A stretch of DNA of 64,000 bases from CAJLIR01 sp964408085. GTDB lineage: Bacteria; Bacillota_I; Bacilli_A; RF39; UBA660. The notes beneath the pieces were generated by a model that had not been told where the DNA came from, made no database searches, and saw only the letters and a program-made list of their open reading frames with translations. Position numbers and translations under genes: made by a program. Of the stretch, positions 1 to 7,453 are shown in pieces. The stretch is taken from NCBI GenBank assembly GCA_964408085.1, contig CAYOYB010000006.1, positions 71,328-135,327 on the forward strand, in the 5' to 3' direction. How positions within the stretch are numbered: the first letter of the stretch is position 1; every line of letters begins with the position of its first letter.

Positions 1-85
1 GTTCAGTACAAGTTGTTTTTCCTGCATCAATATGAGCCATTATTCCAAAGTTACGAGTTTTCTCTAAACTATATTCACGAGCCAT
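1..85 (-). CDS. fusA: Elongation factor G, N-terminus only (cut by window edge)
   Basis: Only the first 28 codons are in the window. They read MAREYSLEKTRNFGIMAHID and continue into AGKTT, the P-loop (G1) of the translational GTPase EF-G, which moves tRNA and mRNA through the ribosome. The ATG is at 85-83. The gene follows rpsG by 27 bp in the conserved rpsL-rpsG-fusA order, so it is co-transcribed. The identification rests on the near-invariant N-terminus and the synteny. Confidence 0.96.
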   Translation of the reverse strand, partial: MAREYSLEKTRNFGIMAHIDAGKTTCTE

Positions 86-112
86 ATTTTTTTCCTTTCA
101 ATATTTAATTTA

Positions 113-580
113 TTACCAACGATAATGTGCGAAAGCTTTATTAGCTTCTGCCATTCTATGAGTATCTTCACGTTTTTTAACAGCTGCACCTACACCATTA
201 GATGCATCAATAATTTCATTTGCTAAATTTTCAGCCATTGAATGTCCACCTCTACCTTTAGCATATTGGACTAACCAACGAAGAGCTAAAGCACGAGCAC
301 GATCTGGACGAACTTCAATTGGAACTTGGTAATTAGCACCACCAACACGACGAGATTTTACTTCCAAAGCTGGTTGAATATTAGCCATTGCTTTTTCAAA
401 TACTTCGTTTGGATCTTGACCAGTTTTTGTTTTAACAATATCAAATGCGTCATATAAAATTGTTTGAGCTACACCTTTTTTTCCATCTTGCATAATTGTA
501 TTGATTAATTTTGTAACTAATTTTGAATTATATATGGGATCTGGTAAAACATCTCTTTTAACTGCACGTCTTTTACGCAT
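113..580 (-). CDS. rpsG: 30S ribosomal protein S7
   Basis: The product is 155 residues, the usual S7 length. It starts MRKRRAVKRDVLPDP and contains the 16S rRNA-binding stretch with RRVGGANYQVP and the C-terminal KREDTHRMAEANKAFAHYRW. S7 nucleates assembly of the small-subunit head and contacts the E-site tRNA. A strong AGGAGG site precedes the ATG. It is the second gene of the str operon, between rpsL and fusA. Confidence 0.98.
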   Translation of the reverse strand: MRKRRAVKRDVLPDPIYNSKLVTKLINTIMQDGKKGVAQTILYDAFDIVKTKTGQDPNEVFEKAMANIQPALEVKSRRVGGANYQVPIEVRPDRARALALRWLVQYAKGRGGHSMAENLANEIIDASNGVGAAVKKREDTHRMAEANKAFAHYRW

Positions 581-618
581 AATATCCTCCTTTCATTACT
601 CTGATTTTTTTTAATTTA

Positions 619-1038
619 TTATTTTTTATCTTTTGGTTTTTTAGTTCCATATTTAGAACGACCTTGACGTCTTTTATCAACTCCAGCAGTATCCATAGTA
701 CCACGAATAATATGATAACGAACACCGATTAAGTCTTTAACACGTCCACCACGAATTAGAACTACACTATGCTCTTGTAAGTTATGTCCTTCTCCAGGAA
801 TGTAAGCAGTAACTTCCATTGTATTAGATAATCTAACACGAGCATATTTACGAAGCGCTGAGTTTGGTTTCTTTGGTGTCATTGTTCCAACACGAGTACA
901 TACTCCACGTTTTTGTGGCGCTGTATTATCAGTTTGTTTTTTCTTACGACTATCGTATCCAACATTTAAAGCAGGAGCTTTAGTTTTTCTCTTTTTGTCA
1001 GTTCTTCCTTTTCTAATTATTTGATTAATAGTAGGCAT
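619..1038 (-). CDS. rpsL: 30S ribosomal protein S12
   Basis: This is ribosomal protein S12, 139 residues, part of the decoding centre. The start is the ATG at 1038-1036 (MPTINQIIRKGR) because AGGAGG lies six bases upstream; a longer in-frame reading to 1077 has no such site. The streptomycin region TPKKPNSALRKYARVRL is wild-type-like, with Lys in PKKPNS, and GEGHNLQEHSVVLIRGGRVKDL is also intact. It is the first gene of the str operon. Confidence 0.97.
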   Translation of the reverse strand: MPTINQIIRKGRTDKKRKTKAPALNVGYDSRKKKQTDNTAPQKRGVCTRVGTMTPKKPNSALRKYARVRLSNTMEVTAYIPGEGHNLQEHSVVLIRGGRVKDLIGVRYHIIRGTMDTAGVDKRRQGRSKYGTKKPKDKK

Positions 1039-1097
1039 TGGTATCCTCCTTTCATTACACACATCCAGGTGTTTCATTTTTTCCCTTAATTAAAGAT

Positions 1098-1160
1098 TTA
1101 CCTAAGTAAACCTTTAACGAATGCATTAATAATATATCACTTCTATTATATGTTTGTCAA
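1098..1160 (-). promoter_or_regulatory. str operon promoter and leader hairpin
   Basis: On the minus strand TTGACA (1160-1155) and TATATT (1136-1131) are 18 bp apart, a sigma-A type promoter about 100 bp before rpsL. Between it and rpsL, positions 1098-1119 can fold into a 9-bp imperfect stem with a TTAG loop. Whether that stem is a regulatory site is inference. Confidence 0.6.
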
Positions 1161-1167
1161 TCTTTTT

Positions 1168-1848
1168 TTATGCAGATTCACTAAATGTATTTATATTAAG
1201 ATTGTTAGGCTTAAAACGATATAAATTTGCAGGTCTACCTGCATACCCTTCGTTTTTATCACCTGTTGATTCAATAAGCTCTGAATTCAATATTTTTTTA
1301 CGAAAATTTCTACGATCAATCTTAATTCTTGTTAATTGCTCATAAACGCTTTGAAGTTCTGGTAAAGTAAAATCACTTGGAAACAAATATTTTAAAAATG
1401 AATAATCATCTAATTTACCTTTTAATAAATCAATTGCTTTATTTAAAATAATATCATGGTCATAACCCATCTTTGGAATTGAATCAATACTAAACCAATC
1501 TGTTTCATAATCTTCTACTTCTACTCTTTTTAATTTAACAGTTACATTATCAATTAAGCCAAGAAAACTAAAAGCTATAACTCTTCCTTCTGGATTTCTA
1601 TCTAAATTACTAAAAGAATTAGCTTGTTCTAAATACATAGAAGATAATCCTATTTTATCTAATATTGCGTCAGTTATACAGTCTTCTAGTGATTCATCAT
1701 TTCTAACAAATTCACCTGGTAAAGTCCAATACCCTTTATATGGTTCTGTTTTTTTTCGAAGCAATAAAACCTTTAGTTCACTATCCTCAACTGTAAATAT
1801 ACTAACTAAGGTTTCAATTATATTATTATAATTTTTACCTGGATTCAT
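1168..1848 (-). CDS. nrtR: NrtR-like Nudix-related transcriptional regulator
   Basis: The product has about 226 residues in two parts: an N-terminal Nudix fold (to about residue 140) and a C-terminal winged helix (LPELQSVYEQLTRIKIDRRNF, GRPANLYRF), the architecture of NrtR repressors of NAD/ADP-ribose genes. The Nudix box is degenerate: G-E-F-V-R-N-D-E is kept, but the catalytic RE..EE positions read DA..DK. This fits a ligand-sensing regulator without hydrolase activity. The start is the ATG at 1848 (AAGGAAG upstream); the longer TTG start at 1887 overlaps the -10 box. No NAD gene is adjacent, so its targets are unknown. Confidence 0.82.
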   Translation of the reverse strand: MNPGKNYNNIIETLVSIFTVEDSELKVLLLRKKTEPYKGYWTLPGEFVRNDESLEDCITDAILDKIGLSSMYLEQANSFSNLDRNPEGRVIAFSFLGLIDNVTVKLKRVEVEDYETDWFSIDSIPKMGYDHDIILNKAIDLLKGKLDDYSFLKYLFPSDFTLPELQSVYEQLTRIKIDRRNFRKKILNSELIESTGDKNEGYAGRPANLYRFKPNNLNINTFSESA

Positions 1849-1886
1849 TTTAACACTTCCTTCGTGTTTTTTAATATATGATTTCA

Positions 1887-1915
1887 ATTGTATAAAATTT
1901 TTTTCATTTTGTCAA
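1887..1915 (-). promoter_or_regulatory. Sigma-A promoter of the NrtR-like gene
   Basis: TTGACA (1915-1910), a 17-bp spacer and TACAAT (1892-1887) on the minus strand. The predicted start of transcription falls about 30 bp before the ATG at 1848, which supports that shorter start. Confidence 0.7.
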
Positions 1916-1948
1916 ATGTTTTTTATTTAAAGTGGTTAATTTATATTG

Positions 1949-2548
1949 TTAATATTTTTTATAAAATATACTTATAATTCTACAAAAATTATATAAAATT
2001 ATATTACTTTTATTAATCGCATAACTTTTAAATAAAGCTTTACCACCTATTGTTAAAGCTGAAATTATAGCCATTACAATTAATGTAATAAAAAAAGCAT
2101 TCATATTTAATTTAATTGATAAATTAGCCGATACAATAGCGCCAGCTGAACCCGATACAATCCCACAAATATCTCCTATAACATCATTACAAAATGAGCT
2201 AACTTTATCAGAATTTTTTTTAAACTTAATAGCTAATTTGGCCCCTTTAACTTTTCTAGCTCCCATCGAATGAAACGGTACAGGGTCAGCACTAGCAACA
2301 CTCATACCTATCATATCAAAGATAATACCAATAATAATAAATAAAATGACCAATAATATTCCAACAACAATGTCAACATTAGGAATAATAATTTCTGACG
2401 CAAATGAAAAGCCAAAAGAAATAAAGAATGCTAAAATAGATATTTTTATAACCCAACGAATATTAGTCAAACTTTTATTTTTCTTCTCTTTTCTTAAAGT
2501 TTGTTTTTTTAAATTAGTAAATTCACTTTCGATTTTTTTCTTTTTCAT
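1949..2548 (-). CDS. DUF21/CorB-like integral membrane protein
   Basis: The 199-residue protein has a basic cytoplasmic start (MKKKK) and about three to four hydrophobic segments (roughly residues 32-50, 57-80, 128-150 and 155-172). A conserved-looking loop reads GMSVASADPVPFHSMGARKV and ends in FCNDVIGDICGIVSGSAGA. This resembles short Firmicutes proteins annotated as CorB-like Mg/Co transporters (DUF21/CNNM membrane domain) but without the usual CBS domains. Transport of a divalent cation is inference only. AGAGGT precedes the ATG. Confidence 0.55.
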   Translation of the reverse strand: MKKKKIESEFTNLKKQTLRKEKKNKSLTNIRWVIKISILAFFISFGFSFASEIIIPNVDIVVGILLVILFIIIGIIFDMIGMSVASADPVPFHSMGARKVKGAKLAIKFKKNSDKVSSFCNDVIGDICGIVSGSAGAIVSANLSIKLNMNAFFITLIVMAIISALTIGGKALFKSYAINKSNIILYNFCRIISIFYKKY

Positions 2549-2557
2549 ATCTAACCT

Positions 2558-2614
2558 CTACTTTAATGCTTTTCGATAATTATCAATTAAGAACTTATCA
2601 GTTGGTTCTTTAGT
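2558..2614 (-). pseudogene. Detached C-terminal tail of kinase copy 1
   Basis: In frame with the kinase gene and directly after its TGA, this reads TKEPTDKFLIDNYRKALK then TAG. The paralogue at 3416-4153 ends AKKPTNKFLIDNYQKVLK. The preserved homology shows the TGA is a nonsense mutation, a read-through point or a sequencing error, not the ancestral end. Confidence 0.75.
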
Positions 2615-3304
2615 TCATAAAACCATTGTATCACAAATATTTTTGTAATCATCATTTAACTCAAAGCATCTATCAAATTCTTCTAAGAATGGCTCATTAA
2701 CATTTAAACCTTCTAATTTAATTATTATTTCAAATGTTAAAAGATTAAATAAAAATATATCCAATTCTTTATTAACACCATATCTATTTATATAACTTGC
2801 AGCCTCACGACTACACCACTTTTTATTAATTTCAAAATTATTATAAGAACTGTTGTCAAAATCACCTATACTAGGCATAAGAGTTTCTAGATTTACCCAT
2901 ATGTTACCAGTATGAATATCTCCATGAATTATTCCATGATTATGTAAATTTATAATATGATTTTTTAAAGTCTTTATAATACCAATCATTATATCCTTAT
3001 TTTCATTGTTAATAAATTCTACATAATATTTTCCTAGAGTATAATGTTCAACCCACCTAGTTAAATATGTAATTGGCTTATGATTATTATCAATTGCTAA
3101 ATATTCAGGTAAAATACTACCACTAATATTTAAATCACCAAGTGCCTTAATTTTTTCTAATATGATATAAAACATATATCCATTATCAAAACTCTTGTAA
3201 GCATAAGCTATCCCACCCAAAAAACATCTATGTATCTTTGAAAAATGACCATAGTCAACAGAATATTCAAAATTTTGTAACTTTGCAATTTCTATTTCTT
3301 TCAT
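2615..3304 (-). CDS. Kinase-like protein, copy 1, C-terminus cut by a TGA
   Basis: This 229-residue small kinase-fold protein has an Ala-Tyr-Lys (YAYK, Lys37) at the place of the ATP-anchoring lysine, a catalytic loop HGDIHTGN at 127-134 and GDFDN near 147-151 in place of DFG. This is the lineage of RIO/choline/lipopolysaccharide-type kinases; the substrate is unknown. It is a paralogue of the upstream neighbour at 3416-4153. It stops at TGA (2617-2615), but the next 18 codons (2614-2561, then TAG) still encode the paralogue's tail (TKEPTDKFLIDNYRKALK here), so the gene looks recently shortened. Confidence 0.7.
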   Translation of the reverse strand: MKEIEIAKLQNFEYSVDYGHFSKIHRCFLGGIAYAYKSFDNGYMFYIILEKIKALGDLNISGSILPEYLAIDNNHKPITYLTRWVEHYTLGKYYVEFINNENKDIMIGIIKTLKNHIINLHNHGIIHGDIHTGNIWVNLETLMPSIGDFDNSSYNNFEINKKWCSREAASYINRYGVNKELDIFLFNLLTFEIIIKLEGLNVNEPFLEEFDRCFELNDDYKNICDTMVL

Positions 3305-3327
3305 ACTAGCACCACCAAACTGATTAA

Positions 3328-3385
3328 CTAATTTCTATTATTACCATCATAAATTAATGCTTCATATAATAAATCAAATTTATAA
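3328..3385 (-). pseudogene. Remnant of the exonuclease-like gene's 3' end
   Basis: On the minus strand this encodes FDLLYEALIYDGNNRN followed by TAG. It matches the last codons of the gene at 4177-4626 (VDLLYEALIYESNNKN) and has the same spacing to the next kinase ATG. It marks the edge of a tandem duplication covering the exonuclease tail plus the kinase gene. Confidence 0.8.
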
Positions 3386-3415
3386 ATTACTTTCAATTGT
3401 CCTCTTACATAAACT

Positions 3416-4153
3416 TTATTTTAATACTTTTTGATAGTTATCAATTAAGAATTTATTTGTTGGTTTTTTAGCCTGTAAAAGCATTGTATCACAAATATCT
3501 TTGTAATCATCATTCTCTAAAAAATATTTATTTCTTCCTTTTATAATATTTTCTTTAACCATAGTGTAATTTATCAAATTATTCATTACTTGAAACGTCA
3601 AATAATTAAATAAATATATATCTAATCCATTATTAATACCATATACACTTATATAAAATTTAGCAAACCAAGTACAATACTCAGGATTCATTTTAAACCT
3701 CTTACAAGCACAATTATCAAAATCAATAATACTTGCTAAACAAGTAATAGGATTCACTAATATATTTTTGTCATGAATATCACCATGAATTATACCCTTT
3801 TTATGCAAAGCCAAAATATTATACTTTAAATTATTTAAAATATTAACTATTGTATTTATATTTCCTTCATTAATATATTCCTGTAGAGTATAATCATAAC
3901 CCCACCAAGATAAATACGTAATTGGATTATAATTATTATCAACTACTAAATATTCAGGTAAAATACTGCCTTTGATATTAAAATCTCCTAATTTTATAAT
4001 TTTTGGACAGATTTCTAGCATCATACTTGCATTTCTAAAATCCTTATAAGCATAAGTCCTATCGTTATATGAACATTTATATATTCTTGAATAATAACCA
4101 CTATTATTACAAATTTCAAAATTTTTTAATTCATCTTTCTTTACAACTTTCAT
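3416..4153 (-). CDS. Kinase-like protein, copy 2
   Basis: The 245-residue paralogue of the protein at 2615-3304. It has the YAYKDF lysine motif, the catalytic loop HGDIHDKN and IIDFDN as the metal-binding motif. It is probably a small-molecule or atypical protein kinase; the family assignment is by these motifs only. The start (GGTGGTGCTAAT before ATG) is shared almost base for base with copy 1. It follows the exonuclease-like gene by 23 bp, so the two are likely co-transcribed. Confidence 0.7.
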   Translation of the reverse strand: MKVVKKDELKNFEICNNSGYYSRIYKCSYNDRTYAYKDFRNASMMLEICPKIIKLGDFNIKGSILPEYLVVDNNYNPITYLSWWGYDYTLQEYINEGNINTIVNILNNLKYNILALHKKGIIHGDIHDKNILVNPITCLASIIDFDNCACKRFKMNPEYCTWFAKFYISVYGINNGLDIYLFNYLTFQVMNNLINYTMVKENIIKGRNKYFLENDDYKDICDTMLLQAKKPTNKFLIDNYQKVLK

Positions 4154-4176
4154 ATTAGCACCACCAAAATGATTAA

Positions 4177-4626
4177 CTAATTTTTATTATTGCTCTCATA
4201 AATTAAAGCTTCATATAACAAATCAACAATGTGATTGCTTGGCTCTAATTTATATTTTTCTATAACTTGCTCAATTATATTATCATTATATTCCATGTTT
4301 AAATATTTAAAAACTGATTCTTTTTTATTATTAAGCTCTCCTAAATAATTTAATGTATATGAATTATCAATAATTAATAAATCATAATTTTTACACCACT
4401 TTTTAAAAGCTGACATAATTTTTTTCGTTGAATTTTTATAAATAAACTTATCCTTATCATAACTTATCATTTTAACTAAATCACGATATGGTATTTTATT
4501 TTCATTAAGGCGATAATCAAAACGATCTATTAATTCTAAATCATGAATTTTTAAAGCTGATAGTTGAACAACATCACCATCTTTAGTTGCAGTTGGAATA
4601 ATTTCTAATATTATATACTTTTCCAT
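4177..4626 (-). CDS. DnaQ/DEDD exonuclease-like protein, probably inactive
   Basis: The 149-residue protein has a DEDD-fold look. An N-terminal strand with LEIIPTATKDGDVVQLSALKI corresponds to the D-x-E..E-I/L-A region of DnaQ-like exonucleases, a middle part resembles the FD..FL motif (YDLLIIDNSYTLNYLGEL), and the C-terminal helix carries H-I-V-D. The first D-x-E is reduced to L-E, so catalysis is doubtful. GAGGTGAG lies before the ATG. It heads a small operon with the kinase-like genes. The function is not established. Confidence 0.45.
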   Translation of the reverse strand: MEKYIILEIIPTATKDGDVVQLSALKIHDLELIDRFDYRLNENKIPYRDLVKMISYDKDKFIYKNSTKKIMSAFKKWCKNYDLLIIDNSYTLNYLGELNNKKESVFKYLNMEYNDNIIEQVIEKYKLEPSNHIVDLLYEALIYESNNKN

Positions 4627-4796
4627 ATGCTCACCTCATTTTAATATTAACTATTATATCACTAGTACTTAATTTTGTAAAATTAATATTTGTAAAATTA
4701 AAAATTTAAACGATAGTGTAAATTGTTTTGAGGATGGATACAAAAAAAGAAGACTTTTTATTAAAATGTAGTTGTACAAAACATTTCAATTTTCAT

Positions 4797-4822
4797 ATAA
4801 AAAAAGTGGCATTACACCACTT
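4797..4822 (-). terminator. Terminator after the DUF4097 gene
   Basis: Read on the minus strand: AAGTGG, a 7-base loop, CCACTT, then a T run. It sits about 100 bp past the stop of the DUF4097 gene, inside the 296-bp gene-free stretch 4627-4922. The rest of that stretch is featureless AT-rich sequence. Confidence 0.6.
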
Positions 4823-4922
4823 GGGAGATGTTTCACTTATAATACTCGAAGATTAGGGAAAAATTGATACACTTAGTCCTAAATGAACAAATAAAAAGTA
4901 TAACATTAAGCTATACTCGATC

Positions 4923-5600
4923 TTATCTTCTACCTTTGAATAATATGTTAACATCACCACTCATAGAACTTACTTCCAATTCATGCTTTTCACTTAACAA
5001 TGTAGGTGATATCGTTTCAATTGAGTTTTGAATTGTTTTCCCACTAATTGATTTTAAGTAAGTTCTATAGTTCATAATTGACTCTAATATTTTGGCATCA
5101 ATATCACCACTCATTGTTTCAAGTTTACCAAATAATAAGTCAATATCATTTAATGTAATATCACCACTCATTGTTTTAACAACTAACCTTGAAAATACTA
5201 AATCTTCAATAGTTAAACCACCAGCACTTGTATCAACTCTAAATGTTTGAATTTGTGATTTTTTAAGTACTATAAGTTCAACATTACTGGCTTCACCAAA
5301 ACTAAAAGATGTTATATTATCTACATTTCCAGAAATAATTTTACAATTATTTATTGTAATGCTACTTCTGCCACTAGAAAACATAGTAATACCATTTCCA
5401 ACACTTATAGAAACACCATTATTTCTTGATTGGCACTCTTTAATTACAGCCTCATTATATCTTTCACTAACATCGATTTCACCAGTAGTTCTAACTATTG
5501 GAACTTCTATATTATCTGGATATATTGAGATATCAGCAGTAGCCACATCAATAGTAATTGAATTAACATTTTCACCTAATTTAATTTCATTTTTTGCCAT
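4923..5600 (-). CDS. DUF4097-type beta-solenoid protein
   Basis: The 225-residue protein is built from short beta repeats, with the signature M-S-G-D (VVKTMSGDITLN, KLETMSGDIDAK, VSSMSGDVNIL) typical of DUF4097 proteins. These are usually found with PspC/LiaI-like envelope-stress genes. No signal peptide or membrane segment is visible, so it is probably cytoplasmic. AAGGGGGA precedes the ATG. The upstream gene is an XRE regulator with a membrane anchor, a plausible partner. Confidence 0.75.
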   Translation of the reverse strand: MAKNEIKLGENVNSITIDVATADISIYPDNIEVPIVRTTGEIDVSERYNEAVIKECQSRNNGVSISVGNGITMFSSGRSSITINNCKIISGNVDNITSFSFGEASNVELIVLKKSQIQTFRVDTSAGGLTIEDLVFSRLVVKTMSGDITLNDIDLLFGKLETMSGDIDAKILESIMNYRTYLKSISGKTIQNSIETISPTLLSEKHELEVSSMSGDVNILFKGRR

Positions 5601-5668
5601 TGTAATTTTCCCCCTTTTTAAATAAGATAGGAATTATTCTAACATTTTTATATCAAAATGTCAATTTT

Positions 5669-6478
5669 TTAGCCGAATAATCGACTAGACGCTAAAACTT
5701 TATAATTAATTTTAAATTTTTCTTGAGTAAAATTTTGATTAGAATCAGTATAAGTAATTATAATTGTCATATTACTAGGAAATTTATCACGTTCTAAAAT
5801 ACCATACCAATTATCAACATTAGAATCTTGTGTAATAAATTGACTATTACGAAAATTATTAAGCCACTCATAAAATGTTTGATTAAATGTATTATATTTA
5901 TTAAAACTACTACCAAACCTACCTCCCATATTATCAAAAAGTACTGTTATCTCGGCTCTTTCAATTGTATCTATATCTAACTCTGAATCATTTTTAAGAT
6001 AAAACCAGCCAATATTAAAAATATTACCATTATTAGAATAAACAACATCTCCCTCAGCAAAGCCAAAATTTTCTGATTCGCCATCAAACTGATAAACAAC
6101 GATTTTATTATAATTATTATAAAAGAATATTCCCAAAATAAATAGTAAAGATGCTAATAAAATTATTGATAAAGTAATAATAATTTTATTTCTTTTCTTC
6201 ATTCTTTTTTTATCCATATTTAAATTATCAATAATAACCCTATCAGCACACTCTAATTTTTCATTATCAATACGTTCTCCATTTATTAATTCTGTCACAC
6301 TGACATTAAGAATATTAGAAAGACTCTCCAAAATTGAAACATCAGGAATACTATTGCCAGTTTCCCATTTACTAACTGCTTTATCAGTAATATATAGTTT
6401 TTCAGCTAAATCTTTTTGAGTCATATTTAATTCTAATCTTAAACTTTGAATAAATTTTCCAATTTTTTTATTATTCAT
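5669..6478 (-). CDS. Membrane-anchored XRE-family regulator
   Basis: The N-terminal helix-turn-helix (about residues 3-60) contains LAEKLYITDKAVSKWETG, the classic XRE/Cro recognition region. It is followed by a basic linker, one membrane helix (about 96-116) and a 150-residue extracytoplasmic domain of unknown type. This domain order is common in Firmicutes sensors of envelope or peptide signals. The start MNNKKIGKF at 6478 is preferred over the GTG/ATG codons at 6487/6484 on family grounds. It faces the DUF4097 gene, 69 bp downstream on the same strand. Confidence 0.8.
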   Translation of the reverse strand: MNNKKIGKFIQSLRLELNMTQKDLAEKLYITDKAVSKWETGNSIPDVSILESLSNILNVSVTELINGERIDNEKLECADRVIIDNLNMDKKRMKKRNKIIITLSIILLASLLFILGIFFYNNYNKIVVYQFDGESENFGFAEGDVVYSNNGNIFNIGWFYLKNDSELDIDTIERAEITVLFDNMGGRFGSSFNKYNTFNQTFYEWLNNFRNSQFITQDSNVDNWYGILERDKFPSNMTIIITYTDSNQNFTQEKFKINYKVLASSRLFG

Positions 6479-6546
6479 CCCCATCACCCAAAAAAATATA
6501 TCATTAAGATATACTTTTGTAAATCGAATATTAGTAGAGTTATAAT

Positions 6547-7383
6547 TTATAGAAACATACTAACTAAATCAATTAAAATACCACTTATAACACCTATTAC
6601 ATAAATAAGTAATAAAATAAACATATTTTCTTTTAAATTTTTATTATTCTTAAATAATACTAAAATTCCTACTCCACTACCAGTTAATAAACCAGCCATA
6701 GCTGAACCAAATGTTATTGTACCATTCAAATATAATTCTGTAATGATAATACTAGATCCACAATTAGGTATTAGACCAACTAAACTAGATATTAATGATG
6801 ATAATGGATTATTTTTTAAAAATATTTTAGAAATTAATTCTTCACCCAAATAATGAAAACAAGTATTTAGTATAAAAGAAATTATAAGTAAAAAAACTAA
6901 AATATTAATTGTATGTTTTAAAGAAGATAAGATAATGCTGTTACTACAATCACAATTTTCGTGTTCGCATAATTCTTTTATTTCAGAACTTTGTTTTTTT
7001 CTTCTTAAAAATAAATCAATAATAATACCAAAAAATATACCTATGATAACTTTAAGTGTAATTATTTTAAAAATTGTAAAACCATCAATCCCCTCTGCTA
7101 ACATAATTGGTAACATTTCATCACTTGTAGATAAATAAACAGCAATTAAAGTTCCTAGGCTTATGACTCTTGTAATATAGAAATTAGTTGCTGAAACACC
7201 AAAACCACATTGTGGGAAAGCTCCTAATAAACCACCAAGTATTGGTCCATACTTTTTAGTTTTTTTTATTATTTTTTCGCTATCTAATTTATGTTCTATA
7301 TATTCAATAATTAAAAATGTCAAAAACAAAAATGGTAATAATTTTAAACCATCTTTTAATGTATCAATTATAACATCTAACAT
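6547..7383 (-). CDS. ArsP_2-type putative heavy-metal exporter
   Basis: The 278-residue polytopic protein consists of two homologous halves. Each half carries a P-x-C-G motif (FPQCGFGVSATNFY and IPNCGSSIIITELY) in a pair of helices, as in the putative arsenic/manganese exporter family PF11449. A cytoplasmic His/Cys-rich loop (CEHENCDC) between the halves could bind metal. The start is MLDVIID at 7383, with AAGGGGA seven bases upstream. The transported ion cannot be told from sequence. Confidence 0.75.
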   Translation of the reverse strand: MLDVIIDTLKDGLKLLPFLFLTFLIIEYIEHKLDSEKIIKKTKKYGPILGGLLGAFPQCGFGVSATNFYITRVISLGTLIAVYLSTSDEMLPIMLAEGIDGFTIFKIITLKVIIGIFFGIIIDLFLRRKKQSSEIKELCEHENCDCSNSIILSSLKHTINILVFLLIISFILNTCFHYLGEELISKIFLKNNPLSSLISSLVGLIPNCGSSIIITELYLNGTITFGSAMAGLLTGSGVGILVLFKNNKNLKENMFILLLIYVIGVISGILIDLVSMFL

Positions 7384-7453
7384 ATTTAATTCCCCTTTAT
7401 ACAAAATTCAATGTTTTAAATTTACCATTTTTTTACTTTTTAGTCAATAATAA

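Noticed and set aside
1849..1887. Longer N-terminus for the NrtR-like protein from a TTG at 1887
   Set aside because: The codon overlaps the -10 box of a good promoter and lacks a ribosome binding site; ATG 1848 has one.
2615..2617. TGA read as Trp (Mycoplasma-type code)
   Set aside because: sufD ends with TGA directly before the sufS start, Trp is written TGG in rpsG and elsewhere, and long genes have no in-frame TGA.
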